A DNA stretch of 8,405 nt, from positions 1 to 8,405 of the forward strand of contig JAOZTL010000118.1 in the NCBI GenBank assembly GCA_029942205.1, in the 5' to 3' direction. Under the pieces are notes generated by a model. The model was not told the DNA's origin and ran no database searches. It was given only the letters and a program-made list of their open reading frames with translations. The position numbers were made by a program, and so were the translations under genes. Of the stretch, positions 1 through 7,024 are shown piece by piece. The stretch comes from Bacteroidales bacterium (GTDB lineage Bacteria > Bacteroidota > Bacteroidia > Bacteroidales > JAOZTL01). Position 1 is the stretch's first letter. Each line of letters begins with the position of its first letter.

Positions 1-2
1 GT

Positions 3-23
3 TTGAAACGTTGCATTTACTAG
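3..23 (+). CDS. Possible 3' end of an upstream plus-strand gene (partial)
   Basis: In frame 3 the first bases read LKRCIY and then a TAG stop at 21-23. The TAG is followed 11 bases later by the dispersed repeat, which is the arrangement seen after arfB and the VWA gene, so a gene entering from the left could end here. An alternative reading in frame 2 stays open to a TAA at 68-70 and would run through the repeat, ending in FDLFDVAHARV. Nothing in so few residues identifies a family. The call rests only on the stop-plus-repeat pattern. Confidence 0.2.
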   Translation: MKRCIY

Positions 24-34
24 TTGAACCTTTA

Positions 35-60
35 TTCGACCTTTTTGATGTTGCTCACGC
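35..60 (+). repeat. Dispersed gene-end repeat, copy 1
   Basis: TTCGACC followed by TTTTTGATGTTGCTCACGC. It matches the copies after arfB and after the VWA gene but lacks the left half of their small hairpin (AGGTC is replaced by unrelated bases). Directly downstream, GTTGCTCACG at 50-59 and CGTGTGTAAC at 62-71 form an imperfect inverted repeat (8 of 10 positions), so this copy could fold on its own. Confidence 0.75.
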
Positions 61-98
61 ACGTGTGTAACATGCTTGATGGTTTAGCGGTGCAGTAA

Positions 99-131
99 GA
101 TCTTCAAGCATCCGCAGGATCTTGAAGCATC
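99..131 (+). repeat. Near-identical 14-bp direct repeat, 19-bp period
   Basis: GATCTTCAAGCATC at 99-112 and GATCTTGAAGCATC at 118-131 differ at one base. The differing base makes the central heptamers CTTCAAG and CTTGAAG complementary, so the two units can also pair with each other. No function is assigned. The two half-sites could equally be a regulatory site or the remains of a structured element. Confidence 0.5.
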
Positions 132-287
132 TGAGCAAGAAAAAACTCGTTCCACCACACAAAAATGTCGATGCACCTTGTTGCAAGTAGATCCTAAAAG
201 GTTTCAATTAGATTAAATAGTAAGCAAGAGTATTTGTCTTTTTAGTTGATAAAATAAGATCTCCTGTTTTTCGCTTACTTTGAGATA

Positions 288-318
288 CGTGAGCAACATC
301 AAAAAGGTCGAAGACCTA
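288..318 (-). repeat. Dispersed gene-end repeat, copy 2, fused to the arfB stop codon
   Basis: On the minus strand the arfB stop TAG is the start of TAGGTCTTCGACC, followed by TTTTTGATGTTGCTCACG. AGGTC and GACCT form a 5-bp stem with a TTC loop, followed by four further T residues, so it resembles a very short intrinsic terminator. The same sequence, including the TAG, follows the VWA gene. It is inverted relative to copy 1. Confidence 0.85.
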
Positions 319-720
319 GTCGATATTTTTGTTTCGTAGTTTTTTCTTGATGGAGTTTTTGCGTTTACTCTCTAGTCGTTTTTCGATAGAAGCACGGCTA
401 CGTTTCTTGCGCAATCGTTTTTTTTGTTGATGTAGAGCTTTGGCGAGTAATGTATAGAATAATGCAATCGTGTTTTCTTTGTTGCGCAACTGCGAGCGGT
501 CGGCTTGCGATACGATGATTAAGATGCCGTCTTGCGTGATTCTATTTTCGAGGCGTGTGAGTACCAATTGTTTCTCGTCCTCGGTCAATAGTTGGGAGTT
601 GCGTACGTCTAGCCTCAACTCTACTTTGGTGTTTACTTTATTGACATGCTGACCGCCTGCTCCGCTACTGCGTGAGCTTTTGAAGCTAAATTCGGGACTA
701 AAATCACGGGTTTCTTTCAT
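316..720 (-). CDS. arfB: Alternative ribosome-rescue factor ArfB (peptidyl-tRNA hydrolase, YaeJ/ICT1 family)
   Basis: A 134-residue protein, close to the roughly 140 residues of E. coli ArfB. The catalytic GGQ motif is at residues 22-24 within SSGAGGQHVNKVNTKVEL, the signature of class I release-factor-like hydrolases that free peptidyl-tRNA from ribosomes stalled without a stop codon. There is no codon-recognition domain. The C-terminal third from about residue 97 is very rich in Lys and Arg (KKRLRKKRSRASIEKR), matching the basic tail that family members insert into the empty mRNA channel. It acts in the cytosol on the ribosome. The ATG at 718-720 gives the expected N-terminus just ahead of the domain. 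The gene lies 130 bases downstream of the SusE-like gene on the same strand, but a terminator separates them, so it is probably transcribed on its own. Its TAG stop is part of a dispersed repeat. Confidence 0.93.
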   Translation of the reverse strand: MKETRDFSPEFSFKSSRSSGAGGQHVNKVNTKVELRLDVRNSQLLTEDEKQLVLTRLENRITQDGILIIVSQADRSQLRNKENTIALFYTLLAKALHQQKKRLRKKRSRASIEKRLESKRKNSIKKKLRNKNID

Positions 721-793
721 GGTTTGTGTAGGCTTTATCCGTATACTGCCTGTACAGATAAACGCAAATGGACTTGCTTTGTTTTATTAAAAC

Positions 794-830
794 AAAAAAA
801 AGGCTGCCTTACAAGAAGACAGCCTTTTTT
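794..830 (-). terminator. Rho-independent terminator of the sus-like operon
   Basis: A 9-bp stem (802-810 with 816-824) with a 5-base loop is flanked by eight A residues on the plus strand at 794-801 and six T residues at 825-830. Read on the minus strand the stem is GGCTGTCTT/AAGGCAGCC with one G-U wobble, followed by eight U. Read on the plus strand the same position is a C-A mismatch, so termination should favour the minus strand. It lies about 20 bases past the SusE-like stop codon and insulates arfB. Confidence 0.9.
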
Positions 831-835
831 ATTGA

Positions 836-848
836 AGCACTTTGTGCT
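836..848 (-). other. Small hairpin directly after the SusE-like stop codon
   Basis: AGCAC and GTGCT arms with a 3-base loop begin two bases after the TAA of the SusE-like gene. The geometry (5-bp stem, 3-base loop, next to the stop) matches the hairpins after susC, arfB and the VWA gene, although the sequence differs. It has no T-tract of its own and precedes the main terminator. Confidence 0.5.
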
Positions 849-850
849 AT

Positions 851-2059
851 TTATTGTGTTACAGTTACAGTATAAATCTCCGTATCTGCATCGATAGACA
901 ATACAACGTTGTATACACCACCAGCAGTAACTTTGATGTTTCCACCATCGCTAGATAAATTGCTTGCGCTTGCACCAGCCCAAGTACAATCGTCGTAACC
1001 AATGCTTTTACCGTCCCAATCGTTACCTTGTCTGAATTTGAATGCACCATCAGCAATCATGGTAATACCTGTGTATGTCCAAGTATAAACATGCTCTTTA
1101 ATAGAAGGTTTAGATAATCCAACAGGAGTAGACCAGTTCTCATCTTGTGTAGTTCCGTCAGCTAAGTAGAATGCATTACCAATCATACCCATTTCATAGT
1201 CTGTGTAATCTACGGCTACTACATCATCCGTTTTCAATAAGTCAGCAGCAAAACCTTCACCAGCAGTCCAAACCATTGTAATGGTATAAAATGCACGGTC
1301 AGCAAAAGCGATGTTATCACCACCTGCAACTAATGCGTCAATAGCACTACCAAAATTGGTGTTTACTTTTACCGAGTTGTCAGCGTTAGCATCATCAACA
1401 AAAAGCTCCACTTTCCATGCACCTGAGTAACGGAATTTCATTTCGCCTTTCATTAGTTTTATGTTTGTAGCTTCAAAAGACATAGAAGCTAAATCAAAAC
1501 CTTTAGATTCTAATTTTGTGTCATTAGACCATCCACCTGGAGTGGCAGCACCAATAACTCCCCAGTATTTTACTTGAATAACCGTAACGATACCTAATTC
1601 AGTATCTAATACAACGTGATAAAGTCCGTCTTCGGCTACTGTAAATGGTGTAGCAGACTCAACATACGCACCACGGCTAAAAGTAGCATTAGCCACTTGA
1701 GGCTCATCTCCAGTAGGAGTTTCTACTACTGCATAGTCAGTACCAGGACCATAAACAGTTGTGTTTGCACCAGCAACATTTGCAATGCTAAATCCAGTAG
1801 CACCTGCTTTTACTGCAATAAATGCTTCGTACATTGTTGCACGTTCTGCTTGCCCTACTTCGTTTTTAGCAATGCTCATTTTTCCTTTGATGTCAAATTC
1901 AGCATAAGAAGTTTCTGCTCCTTTTACATAGAATCCATCCTCTAATATAACTGGAGTTACTTCGTCCTCATCTTCGCCACAAGCAGAAAATGACACGACA
2001 AATGCTAATAATACAAGCCATACGAGGCTTAACTTTGTATTAAATAAATTGTTTTTCAT
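851..2059 (-). CDS. SusE/SusF-like outer-membrane glycan-binding lipoprotein
   Basis: A 402-residue protein. A hydrophobic signal (about residues 10-26) ends in the lipobox FSAC, with Cys27 as the probable lipidation site. The acidic run GEDEDE follows at once, which resembles the Bacteroidota signal that sends lipoproteins to the cell surface. The mature part appears to be three beta-rich modules: about 36-162, then 165-282 opening with WGVIGAATPGGWSND, and 288-402 opening with MGMIGNAFYLADG and containing FKFRQGNDWDGKSIGYDD. The last two resemble the repeated starch-binding modules of SusE/SusF, with aromatic residues suited to sugar contact. It is third in the operon after susC and susD, so it probably serves as an accessory binder that holds glycan at the cell surface. 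The ligand cannot be fixed from sequence: alpha-glucan is the family-based guess. The start ATG at 2057-2059 gives a normal signal peptide. Confidence 0.82.
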   Translation of the reverse strand: MKNNLFNTKLSLVWLVLLAFVVSFSACGEDEDEVTPVILEDGFYVKGAETSYAEFDIKGKMSIAKNEVGQAERATMYEAFIAVKAGATGFSIANVAGANTTVYGPGTDYAVVETPTGDEPQVANATFSRGAYVESATPFTVAEDGLYHVVLDTELGIVTVIQVKYWGVIGAATPGGWSNDTKLESKGFDLASMSFEATNIKLMKGEMKFRYSGAWKVELFVDDANADNSVKVNTNFGSAIDALVAGGDNIAFADRAFYTITMVWTAGEGFAADLLKTDDVVAVDYTDYEMGMIGNAFYLADGTTQDENWSTPVGLSKPSIKEHVYTWTYTGITMIADGAFKFRQGNDWDGKSIGYDDCTWAGASASNLSSDGGNIKVTAGGVYNVVLSIDADTEIYTVTVTQ

Positions 2060-2085
2060 GTTTATATAAATTAAAATTAAAAATT

Positions 2086-2112
2086 AAAGGTCTTCGACCT
2101 TTTTTGATGTTA
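2086..2112 (+). repeat. Dispersed gene-end repeat, copy 3, in the susD-susE gap
   Basis: AAAGGTCTTCGACCTTT forms a 7-bp stem with a TTC loop (arms 2086-2092 and 2096-2102), followed by the repeat core truncated after TTTTGATGTTA. It has one more T than the other copies. It lies in the 5' leader of the SusE-like gene, 27 bases before its start codon, and points away from that gene. Read on the minus strand the hairpin is followed by a T-rich run, so it could act as a weak attenuator before the SusE-like gene. Confidence 0.75.
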
Positions 2113-2168
2113 TTGATTATAAATTTTAAAAATCTTTTTTCACTTATTCCTTTCTACACGTTACAAGT

Positions 2169-2189
2169 GCGTAACATCAAATAGGACTA
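2169..2189 (-). repeat. Degenerate gene-end repeat at the susD stop codon
   Basis: On the minus strand the susD stop TAG is followed by TCCTA and then TTTGATGTTACGC. This matches the core TTTGATGTTGCTCACGC with GCTC missing. It is inverted relative to copy 3, giving complementary arms (about 2103-2112 with 2172-2181). A second pairing, GTTAC with GTAAC around 2159-2175, is also possible. Confidence 0.55.
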
Positions 2190-3650
2190 TAAGTTCGGAT
2201 TAGAATCTAGTACCCATTGTGGGATAGGGAATGTATTACGATCGGCACTAGAGGCAGATTTCTCCCACCATGCGCTGGTGAATTTTCCGAAACGAATCAA
2301 ATCCTGACGGCGATGCGCTTCCCAAAACATTTCACGACCACGTTCTTCCAGTATTTGATCGAGCGTTGTGCCTGTCCAATTAGATACTCCTGCACGGCTA
2401 CGCACCATGTTTACATAAATATCGCCACTGTTGCCTTGGCGAATCATTGCTTCGGCTTTCATCAACAATACGTCTGCATATCTAAAGACTGGAAAATCAT
2501 TGCTTAGGTTGTCTTTTGCTCCCATGGCAATCTCAAATTTTATTGCTCTTGCTCCCGACATGCGTATTTCTTCTGGTGTATAAGTTGCATCCATTTTTAA
2601 TGCAGGAATGTGTGGGTTGATAATCAATTTAGAACCAGCCGTTTCGTCCACAATCTCGCTCCCTGTACTGGTGTACTGCTGTCCTACCATGAAACCAGCT
2701 CTGCGGGTGTCCACATCTTCGTAGCTGTTGTAATGATCTTCCATGGCAGCAAAACCATTCCAAGGACCTACTGGCATGTCGTAAGTTAAGTTGCTGGAAT
2801 AGGTCAATGTACGCATGTGAAGATTGAATCCTTCGTAGGAATCTTCATCAAACGGAATGGTGAAAATATTTTCTAAGCTTAATTCGTTTTGTGTTACAAA
2901 AGGAGATAACGAGTTCATTTCTAAAGAGTATGCACCACTTGCAATAACATTATCACAAGCCTCTTCGGCTTTTGCCCATTGTGCTGTTCCTGTGTATATT
3001 TCGGCGTTCAAATAAAGTTTTGCTAGCAGCGTGTAAGCCATGCTTTTGGTTACAGCTGTTTTGGTTACACTTTCCGAAATATTGGGAATAGAAGCTTCTA
3101 TGTCGGCTACGATGGCAGCAAAAACCTCTGCTCGTGGCGTTTTGGATGGAAACTCTTCGGCTGCTGAAAAAGCGGTAACGTAAGGCACATCGCCATAGTT
3201 ATCAATCAATAAATAATAATAAAAGGCACGCATTACTTTCAATTTACCGATGGTGCTAAGTGTTGCAGGGTCGCTACTGCCTTCGAGCGTTTCGATCAAA
3301 CGGTTGGCTTCTACGATTCCTTTGTAGAAACGAGACCACATTGCCGATACGGCTTCCGTTGTATTGTCCCATTCGTGGGTGTGTAGTGCTCGCCATTTTC
3401 CGCCATCATCCCAGTCGGTATGACGTGTAGGGCAAACCACTTCGTCGGAAGTTACTTCTTGAGCAAACCACCATCCGCCCCAATCGAGCAATTCTTGCAT
3501 TGGTTCATAAACAGGAACGGTAATTAATGCTCCTTGTATGTCGTTTTCTGGATAATTGTCGCTTGGAATTCGGTCGTACAGGCTATCGTTTAGATCCGTA
3601 CAGGATGATAGCGAAAAGAATACCAATAAACTTATAACTACTTTTTTCAT
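2187..3650 (-). CDS. SusD/RagB-family nutrient-binding surface lipoprotein
   Basis: A 487-residue protein from the ATG at 3648-3650. An in-frame ATG 42 bases upstream would add a polar 14-residue extension ahead of a standard signal peptide (MKKVVISLLVFFSLSSC), so the inner start is preferred, with the lipid-bearing Cys at 17. Family marks are a helical TPR-like stretch around AFYYYLLIDNYGDVPY (142-157), FRYADVLLMKAEA (389-401), and WEAHRRQDLIRFG near residue 450. The C-terminus reads FPIPQWVLDSNPNL. SusD proteins sit as a lid over a SusC barrel and capture the ligand at the cell surface. The gene follows susC in the operon. The C-terminus stops at NPNL, where relatives often continue for several more residues (commonly ending NPGY), and the stop adjoins a repeat. 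The substrate is not determined. Confidence 0.93.
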   Translation of the reverse strand: MKKVVISLLVFFSLSSCTDLNDSLYDRIPSDNYPENDIQGALITVPVYEPMQELLDWGGWWFAQEVTSDEVVCPTRHTDWDDGGKWRALHTHEWDNTTEAVSAMWSRFYKGIVEANRLIETLEGSSDPATLSTIGKLKVMRAFYYYLLIDNYGDVPYVTAFSAAEEFPSKTPRAEVFAAIVADIEASIPNISESVTKTAVTKSMAYTLLAKLYLNAEIYTGTAQWAKAEEACDNVIASGAYSLEMNSLSPFVTQNELSLENIFTIPFDEDSYEGFNLHMRTLTYSSNLTYDMPVGPWNGFAAMEDHYNSYEDVDTRRAGFMVGQQYTSTGSEIVDETAGSKLIINPHIPALKMDATYTPEEIRMSGARAIKFEIAMGAKDNLSNDFPVFRYADVLLMKAEAMIRQGNSGDIYVNMVRSRAGVSNWTGTTLDQILEERGREMFWEAHRRQDLIRFGKFTSAWWEKSASSADRNTFPIPQWVLDSNPNL

Positions 3651-3720
3651 TTTCTTAAATGTTGTCAGTTGTTGTGATTTAATTATTATCAATCATGGAA
3701 GAACAATTAATTATCTTTTT

Positions 3721-3753
3721 CTTTTTGATGTTGCTTACGCAATGCGTAAGCAA
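3721..3753. repeat. Repeat-derived hairpin in the susC-susD gap
   Basis: On the plus strand the repeat core appears as CTTTTTGATG followed by TTGCTTACGC (one C-to-T change). It is then mirrored by GCGTAAGCAA after the 3-base spacer AAT, which gives a perfect 10-bp stem (3731-3740 with 3744-3753). This places two inverted motif halves head to head. The hairpin lies in the mRNA between susC and susD. There is no T-tract after it in the direction of transcription, so it is more likely an RNA processing or stability structure than a terminator. Confidence 0.75.
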
Positions 3754-3761
3754 TTGTAGTT

Positions 3762-3774
3762 CTCTCGAAGAGAG
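3762..3774 (-). other. Stop-adjacent hairpin after susC
   Basis: On the minus strand the susC stop TAA is followed at once by CTCTC-TTC-GAGAG, a 5-bp stem with the same TTC loop and closing C-G pair as the AGGTC-TTC-GACCT hairpins at arfB and the VWA gene. The stem bases otherwise differ, so the fold is kept while the sequence is not. Confidence 0.6.
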
Positions 3775-6753
3775 TTAGAATGTCAGATTAACACCAAAGG
3801 TGAATGTGCGTGTTTTTGGATACACATTATATTGGTCTAAGCCGAATGAACGTCCGTCGTACGAAATCTCTGGGTCGATACCCGTGTAATTTGTTAATAC
3901 AAATAAATTGTTGGATGCAAAATAAACTCTCGCTTTTTGGATGTTTTTCACTTTTGTAACATCAAAATTGTACCCGAAAGTGAGATTATCCATTCTCAAG
4001 AATGTGCCATCTTCCAAATAATAACTGTTTACTTTTGGTGCATCCGTTAAGCCTCTTTCTACCTCGTCCACTACTTCTGCCAAAGCATTTAAACTAGGCA
4101 ATACACTTGGATTAGAAAAAACCATGCGTGTTACGTTCAGCACTTCGTGCCCCACTACTGCACGTAGCGAGAAACTTAAATCGAAATTCTTGTATGCTAA
4201 ATAATTCGATAAACTAAGTTCAAAATCGGGCTGTGCTACACCAACCAAACGGCGTTCGGCGTTGGATACTTCACGAGTAACACCACCAGCAGCGGTGTGG
4301 AATAAGAATTTACCATCGGCAGATAATCCAGCATATTCAGGCATATAAAATGAGCCTAAAGCATAACCTTCCTCTACGAGTTGTGTCCAGTTTTGGTCGC
4401 CCACCAAGCCACGTCCCGAAAGCCAGCCTTCTTTCTTGTCTTGATCTGTCCATACGTACATGCCGTCTTGGCTCGATAGCGAAACTACTTCTTGGCGATT
4501 GGTAGAAAACGATGCGTTTGCTTTCCAATCAAAGTTTGTTTTGTTTACAACAAATATTTGTAGGTTTAATTCAAATCCTTTGTTTTCGATTTCTCCAGCA
4601 TTTGCCCAAGTTGTACTCACCGCATTTGGTGGTACAGGCACGGCATAAGGTGCTAACAAATCGTAGGTGTGTTTGTTGTAATATTCAACCGAACCAGAAA
4701 TACGATTGTTGAATAATCCAAAATCGATACCTATGTTTAATTCGCTGTTTTCTTCCCATTTTAAGTTTGGATTGCTATTGTGCGATAATGCAAACGAGAT
4801 AGCGTCTTCTCCTGTTTCGGGGTTGATGGTAGTACCCGTAGACGATGCGTACATGATGTCGTTGTACGAACCAATTTCTTGATTACCCGACAATCCAAAA
4901 CCTGCACGTAGTTTCAACATTTGAATAAAATTAACATTCTTTAAAAAGCTCTCTTGCTTGATGTTCCATGCAATAGATCCCGAAGGAAAAACTCCCCATT
5001 CGTTGTTCAGTCCAAATTTGGATGATCCATCACGGCGCAGTGTAGCGGTTACATAATACTTTGAGTTGAAATTATACACTACTCTACCGAACATAGAGAT
5101 CAAACGGTTTGAGTTTTTGTATGAACCAACATCACCAGGGTTTACTTCATTTAATACGCCCAAATTGTGCGACATTACATAATCTGATAATGGCTCATTA
5201 CCTTGAGCCCAAAATCCATCGGCTACATCTTCTTGAAACGAATAACCTGTTACGGCATTAATCGTGTGTGTTTTTTGGATTACTTTGTCATAAGACAAAG
5301 TTGTTTCCATCAGTTTTGTTTCATAATTATTGTAAGATCTACGAGCGTAGCCTTGTGTTGTTCCTCCTTTTACGTCGGTAGGTTCAAAATAGAAGCTCTC
5401 TGAATCGTTGCGTGTGTATCCTAAGTTTACGCCTAGTTTCAAACCATCGATGATTTCAAATTTAGCATTTAAACTACCGAAATAACGCTTTGCATCTCGC
5501 TGGTTTTGTATTTGATTAGCCAAAGCTACTGGGTTGTAATAATTAAAATCACGATTCAATTCGTAATACGATTCGCCATCCGCATTCATCACGGGGTCGG
5601 TAGGGTTTCGCTGAAATGCTTGATACAGCACATCGTTTGATCCGCTTCCTGCATAGTCAATGTAATCATTTCCTTCGATGGTTGCTGCCAAAGAGGTTTG
5701 AATAACCAAACGCCCGTCGATGGCAGTCTGGCTTAAATTGATGCGACCAACGGTTCTTTCCTTAGACGAGCCAATAACTACGCCTTCAAAATCGGTATGC
5801 GATAACGATACACGGTAAGTGGAGTTTTCGTCGCCACCCGAACTTGCAACATTATACGATTGCGATAAGCCTTGACGATAAATTTCGTTTTGCCAATCGG
5901 TGTTTGCTCCGCCATCAATTAGGTTATAATTATGATCGGCTGCAAAGGTTCGCAATTCGTCGCCAGTTAATAAATCTAAGCGATTGGCTACGTTATCTAA
6001 TGAGAAGTAAGAATTGAACTCTAAGTGGTTTCCTGCGTTCTTTGTTCCTTTTTTTGTGGTAATAATGATGACTCCATTCGCTCCACGTGCGCCATAAATG
6101 GCAGTAGACGATGCGTCTTTGAGTACGTTAAACGATTCGATGTCTTCGGCTGCAATGGTGGTTGGGTCTACACCAGGAACACCATCGATAACATAAAGCG
6201 GCTCTGTGCCTGAGTATAATCCTGAAGCTCCACGAATTTTGACAGAGAATCCGCCATTTGGGTCGCCACCTTTTTTAGTGATAGAAACACCTGCCGTTTT
6301 TCCTTGTAAGCCTTGAATAGGGTCGGTCAATACGCCGCCATTTAATTCGTTTGCTTTAATGAGCGATACTGCTCCTGTACGGTCGGTCTTCTTTTGTGTT
6401 CCGTAACCAATAATCATCACTTCGCCCAAATCGGTCGATTCGATTTCTAATTGTACATTGACTATGTTTTGTGTTACCGTTACTTTTTTGGTTTTATAAC
6501 TCATGTAAGAGATTTCTAGCACCATGCCAGCACCACTCGGAATAGTTAATTTATAGTTTCCATCAATATCCGTAATGGTGGAAATACTCGTATTATTAAC
6601 TAACTCGACATAAGCACCTAACAGTGGTGTTCCGTCGCTAGCATCGGTAACCGCTCCTGTTACGTTGCGAGTTTGTGCTTGCATGTTTATTGTTCCAAAT
6701 AGCAAGACCAAACTAAATGCTAACTTAAATAATAGTTGTCTCTTGATTTTCAT
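3775..6753 (-). CDS. SusC/RagA-family TonB-dependent outer-membrane transporter
   Basis: A 992-residue protein, a typical length for the family. The signal peptide covers about residues 1-27 and ends in MQAQ. A carboxypeptidase-regulatory-like beta-sandwich follows (about 30-103, NVTGAVTDASDGTPLLGA to the NVQLEI region). Next come a TonB-box-like EVMIIGYG (111-118), the plug domain (about 124-237) with YVIDGVPG and the SusC signature KDASSTAIYGARGANG (212-227), and a long 22-strand-type beta barrel ending in a terminal Phe (FGVNLTF). It should import oligosaccharides across the outer membrane using TonB-ExbBD energy, with the adjacent SusD-like protein as its lid. It is the first gene of the operon and has a leader of about 180 bases below a palindromic operator-like site. 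No enzyme or inner-membrane transporter is present here to fix the substrate. Confidence 0.96.
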   Translation of the reverse strand: MKIKRQLLFKLAFSLVLLFGTINMQAQTRNVTGAVTDASDGTPLLGAYVELVNNTSISTITDIDGNYKLTIPSGAGMVLEISYMSYKTKKVTVTQNIVNVQLEIESTDLGEVMIIGYGTQKKTDRTGAVSLIKANELNGGVLTDPIQGLQGKTAGVSITKKGGDPNGGFSVKIRGASGLYSGTEPLYVIDGVPGVDPTTIAAEDIESFNVLKDASSTAIYGARGANGVIIITTKKGTKNAGNHLEFNSYFSLDNVANRLDLLTGDELRTFAADHNYNLIDGGANTDWQNEIYRQGLSQSYNVASSGGDENSTYRVSLSHTDFEGVVIGSSKERTVGRINLSQTAIDGRLVIQTSLAATIEGNDYIDYAGSGSNDVLYQAFQRNPTDPVMNADGESYYELNRDFNYYNPVALANQIQNQRDAKRYFGSLNAKFEIIDGLKLGVNLGYTRNDSESFYFEPTDVKGGTTQGYARRSYNNYETKLMETTLSYDKVIQKTHTINAVTGYSFQEDVADGFWAQGNEPLSDYVMSHNLGVLNEVNPGDVGSYKNSNRLISMFGRVVYNFNSKYYVTATLRRDGSSKFGLNNEWGVFPSGSIAWNIKQESFLKNVNFIQMLKLRAGFGLSGNQEIGSYNDIMYASSTGTTINPETGEDAISFALSHNSNPNLKWEENSELNIGIDFGLFNNRISGSVEYYNKHTYDLLAPYAVPVPPNAVSTTWANAGEIENKGFELNLQIFVVNKTNFDWKANASFSTNRQEVVSLSSQDGMYVWTDQDKKEGWLSGRGLVGDQNWTQLVEEGYALGSFYMPEYAGLSADGKFLFHTAAGGVTREVSNAERRLVGVAQPDFELSLSNYLAYKNFDLSFSLRAVVGHEVLNVTRMVFSNPSVLPSLNALAEVVDEVERGLTDAPKVNSYYLEDGTFLRMDNLTFGYNFDVTKVKNIQKARVYFASNNLFVLTNYTGIDPEISYDGRSFGLDQYNVYPKTRTFTFGVNLTF

Positions 6754-6931
6754 CAGATTTTTTTAATTAAATTTTAATTGTTCGTGTTCCTTTTTTATTC
6801 CTTATTATGTTATGCATCGTTACAAACTCTATCCTACAAAAATTCATAACTGTTTTGTTTATTTTCTGAGGGTGAAATTATGTAAATTAATTATTCATTC
6901 ATCAATAAAAACATAACTTTTATGGAAAAAA

Positions 6932-6953
6932 AAACCGCAAACGTTTGCGGTTT
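6932..6953. promoter_or_regulatory. Perfect 22-bp palindrome, probable LacI/GalR-family operator
   Basis: Arms AAACCGCAAAC and GTTTGCGGTTT meet with no spacer. The core GCAAACGTTTGC with a central CG is the classic form bound by LacI/GalR-family repressors (compare PurR and CcpA-type sites). It is placed where it could control both genes: about 180 bases before the susC-like start, and touching the upstream edge of the VWA gene promoter. LacI-type control of susCD-like loci is known in Bacteroidota, but no regulator gene is in this window, so the regulator is inferred. Confidence 0.7.
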
Positions 6954-6955
6954 CG

Positions 6956-6984
6956 ATTGCAATGGAAAAAAAATTCTATTTTTG
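6956..6984 (+). promoter_or_regulatory. Bacteroidota-type promoter of the VWA lipoprotein gene
   Basis: TATTTTTG at 6977-6984 fits the TAnnTTTG -7 box, with ATTG (6956-6959) 17 bases upstream as a partial match to the -33 TTTG/TTG box. Transcription would start near 6990, leaving a leader of about 35 A/T-rich bases before the ATG at 7025. The palindrome ends three bases before the upstream box. Confidence 0.6.
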
Positions 6985-7024
6985 CTTTTTTATTAATCGT
7001 AATTATTTTAATAACTCTTAAATT

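Larger units (their letters stand above)
24..315. other. Convergent intergenic region, no gene seen
   Basis: This stretch of about 290 bases has no open frame of useful length on either strand. It lies between the 3' end of arfB and, probably, the 3' end of a plus-strand gene at the left edge. It is bounded by inverted copies of the dispersed repeat (35-59 and 288-312, 25 bp identical). Inside are short pairing arms: ATGCTTGA at 72-79 with TCAAGCAT at 104-111, CTTCAAG at 102-108 with CTTGAAG at 121-127, and AGTAAGC at 219-225 with GCTTACT at 273-279. No terminator with a clear T-tract other than the repeat itself was seen. Confidence 0.6.
6754..7024. other. Divergent intergenic region between susC-like and VWA genes
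   Basis: This AT-rich stretch of about 270 bases separates two divergent genes and contains no open frame of note. It holds the 22-bp palindrome at 6932-6953 and the promoter at 6956-6984. ATGGAAAAAAAA occurs twice, 40 bases apart (6922-6933 and 6962-6973). For the susC-like gene only a weak minus-strand candidate is visible (TAGAGTTTG near 6823-6831, one base longer than TAnnTTTG and without a clear upstream TTTG), so its promoter is not called. Confidence 0.7.

Noticed and set aside
1616..1945. 109-codon plus-strand frame opposite the SusE-like gene
   Set aside because: It is antisense to a protein with a clear lipobox and beta modules. Its Ser/Cys-rich composition is typical of shadow frames.
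3651..3692. Upstream ATG adding 14 residues to the SusD-like protein
   Set aside because: It would put the polar stretch MIIIKSQQLTTFKK before a complete lipoprotein signal peptide, whereas the inner ATG gives the standard N-terminus.
4337..5403. Several short frames overlapping the susC-like gene on either strand
   Set aside because: They lie wholly inside a full-length, domain-complete SusC reading frame and are Cys- or Phe-rich in the way antisense translations often are.
6932..6953. The perfect palindrome as an intrinsic terminator
   Set aside because: No gene ends nearby, both neighbours are transcribed away from it, and its core fits an operator better. It could still form a hairpin.
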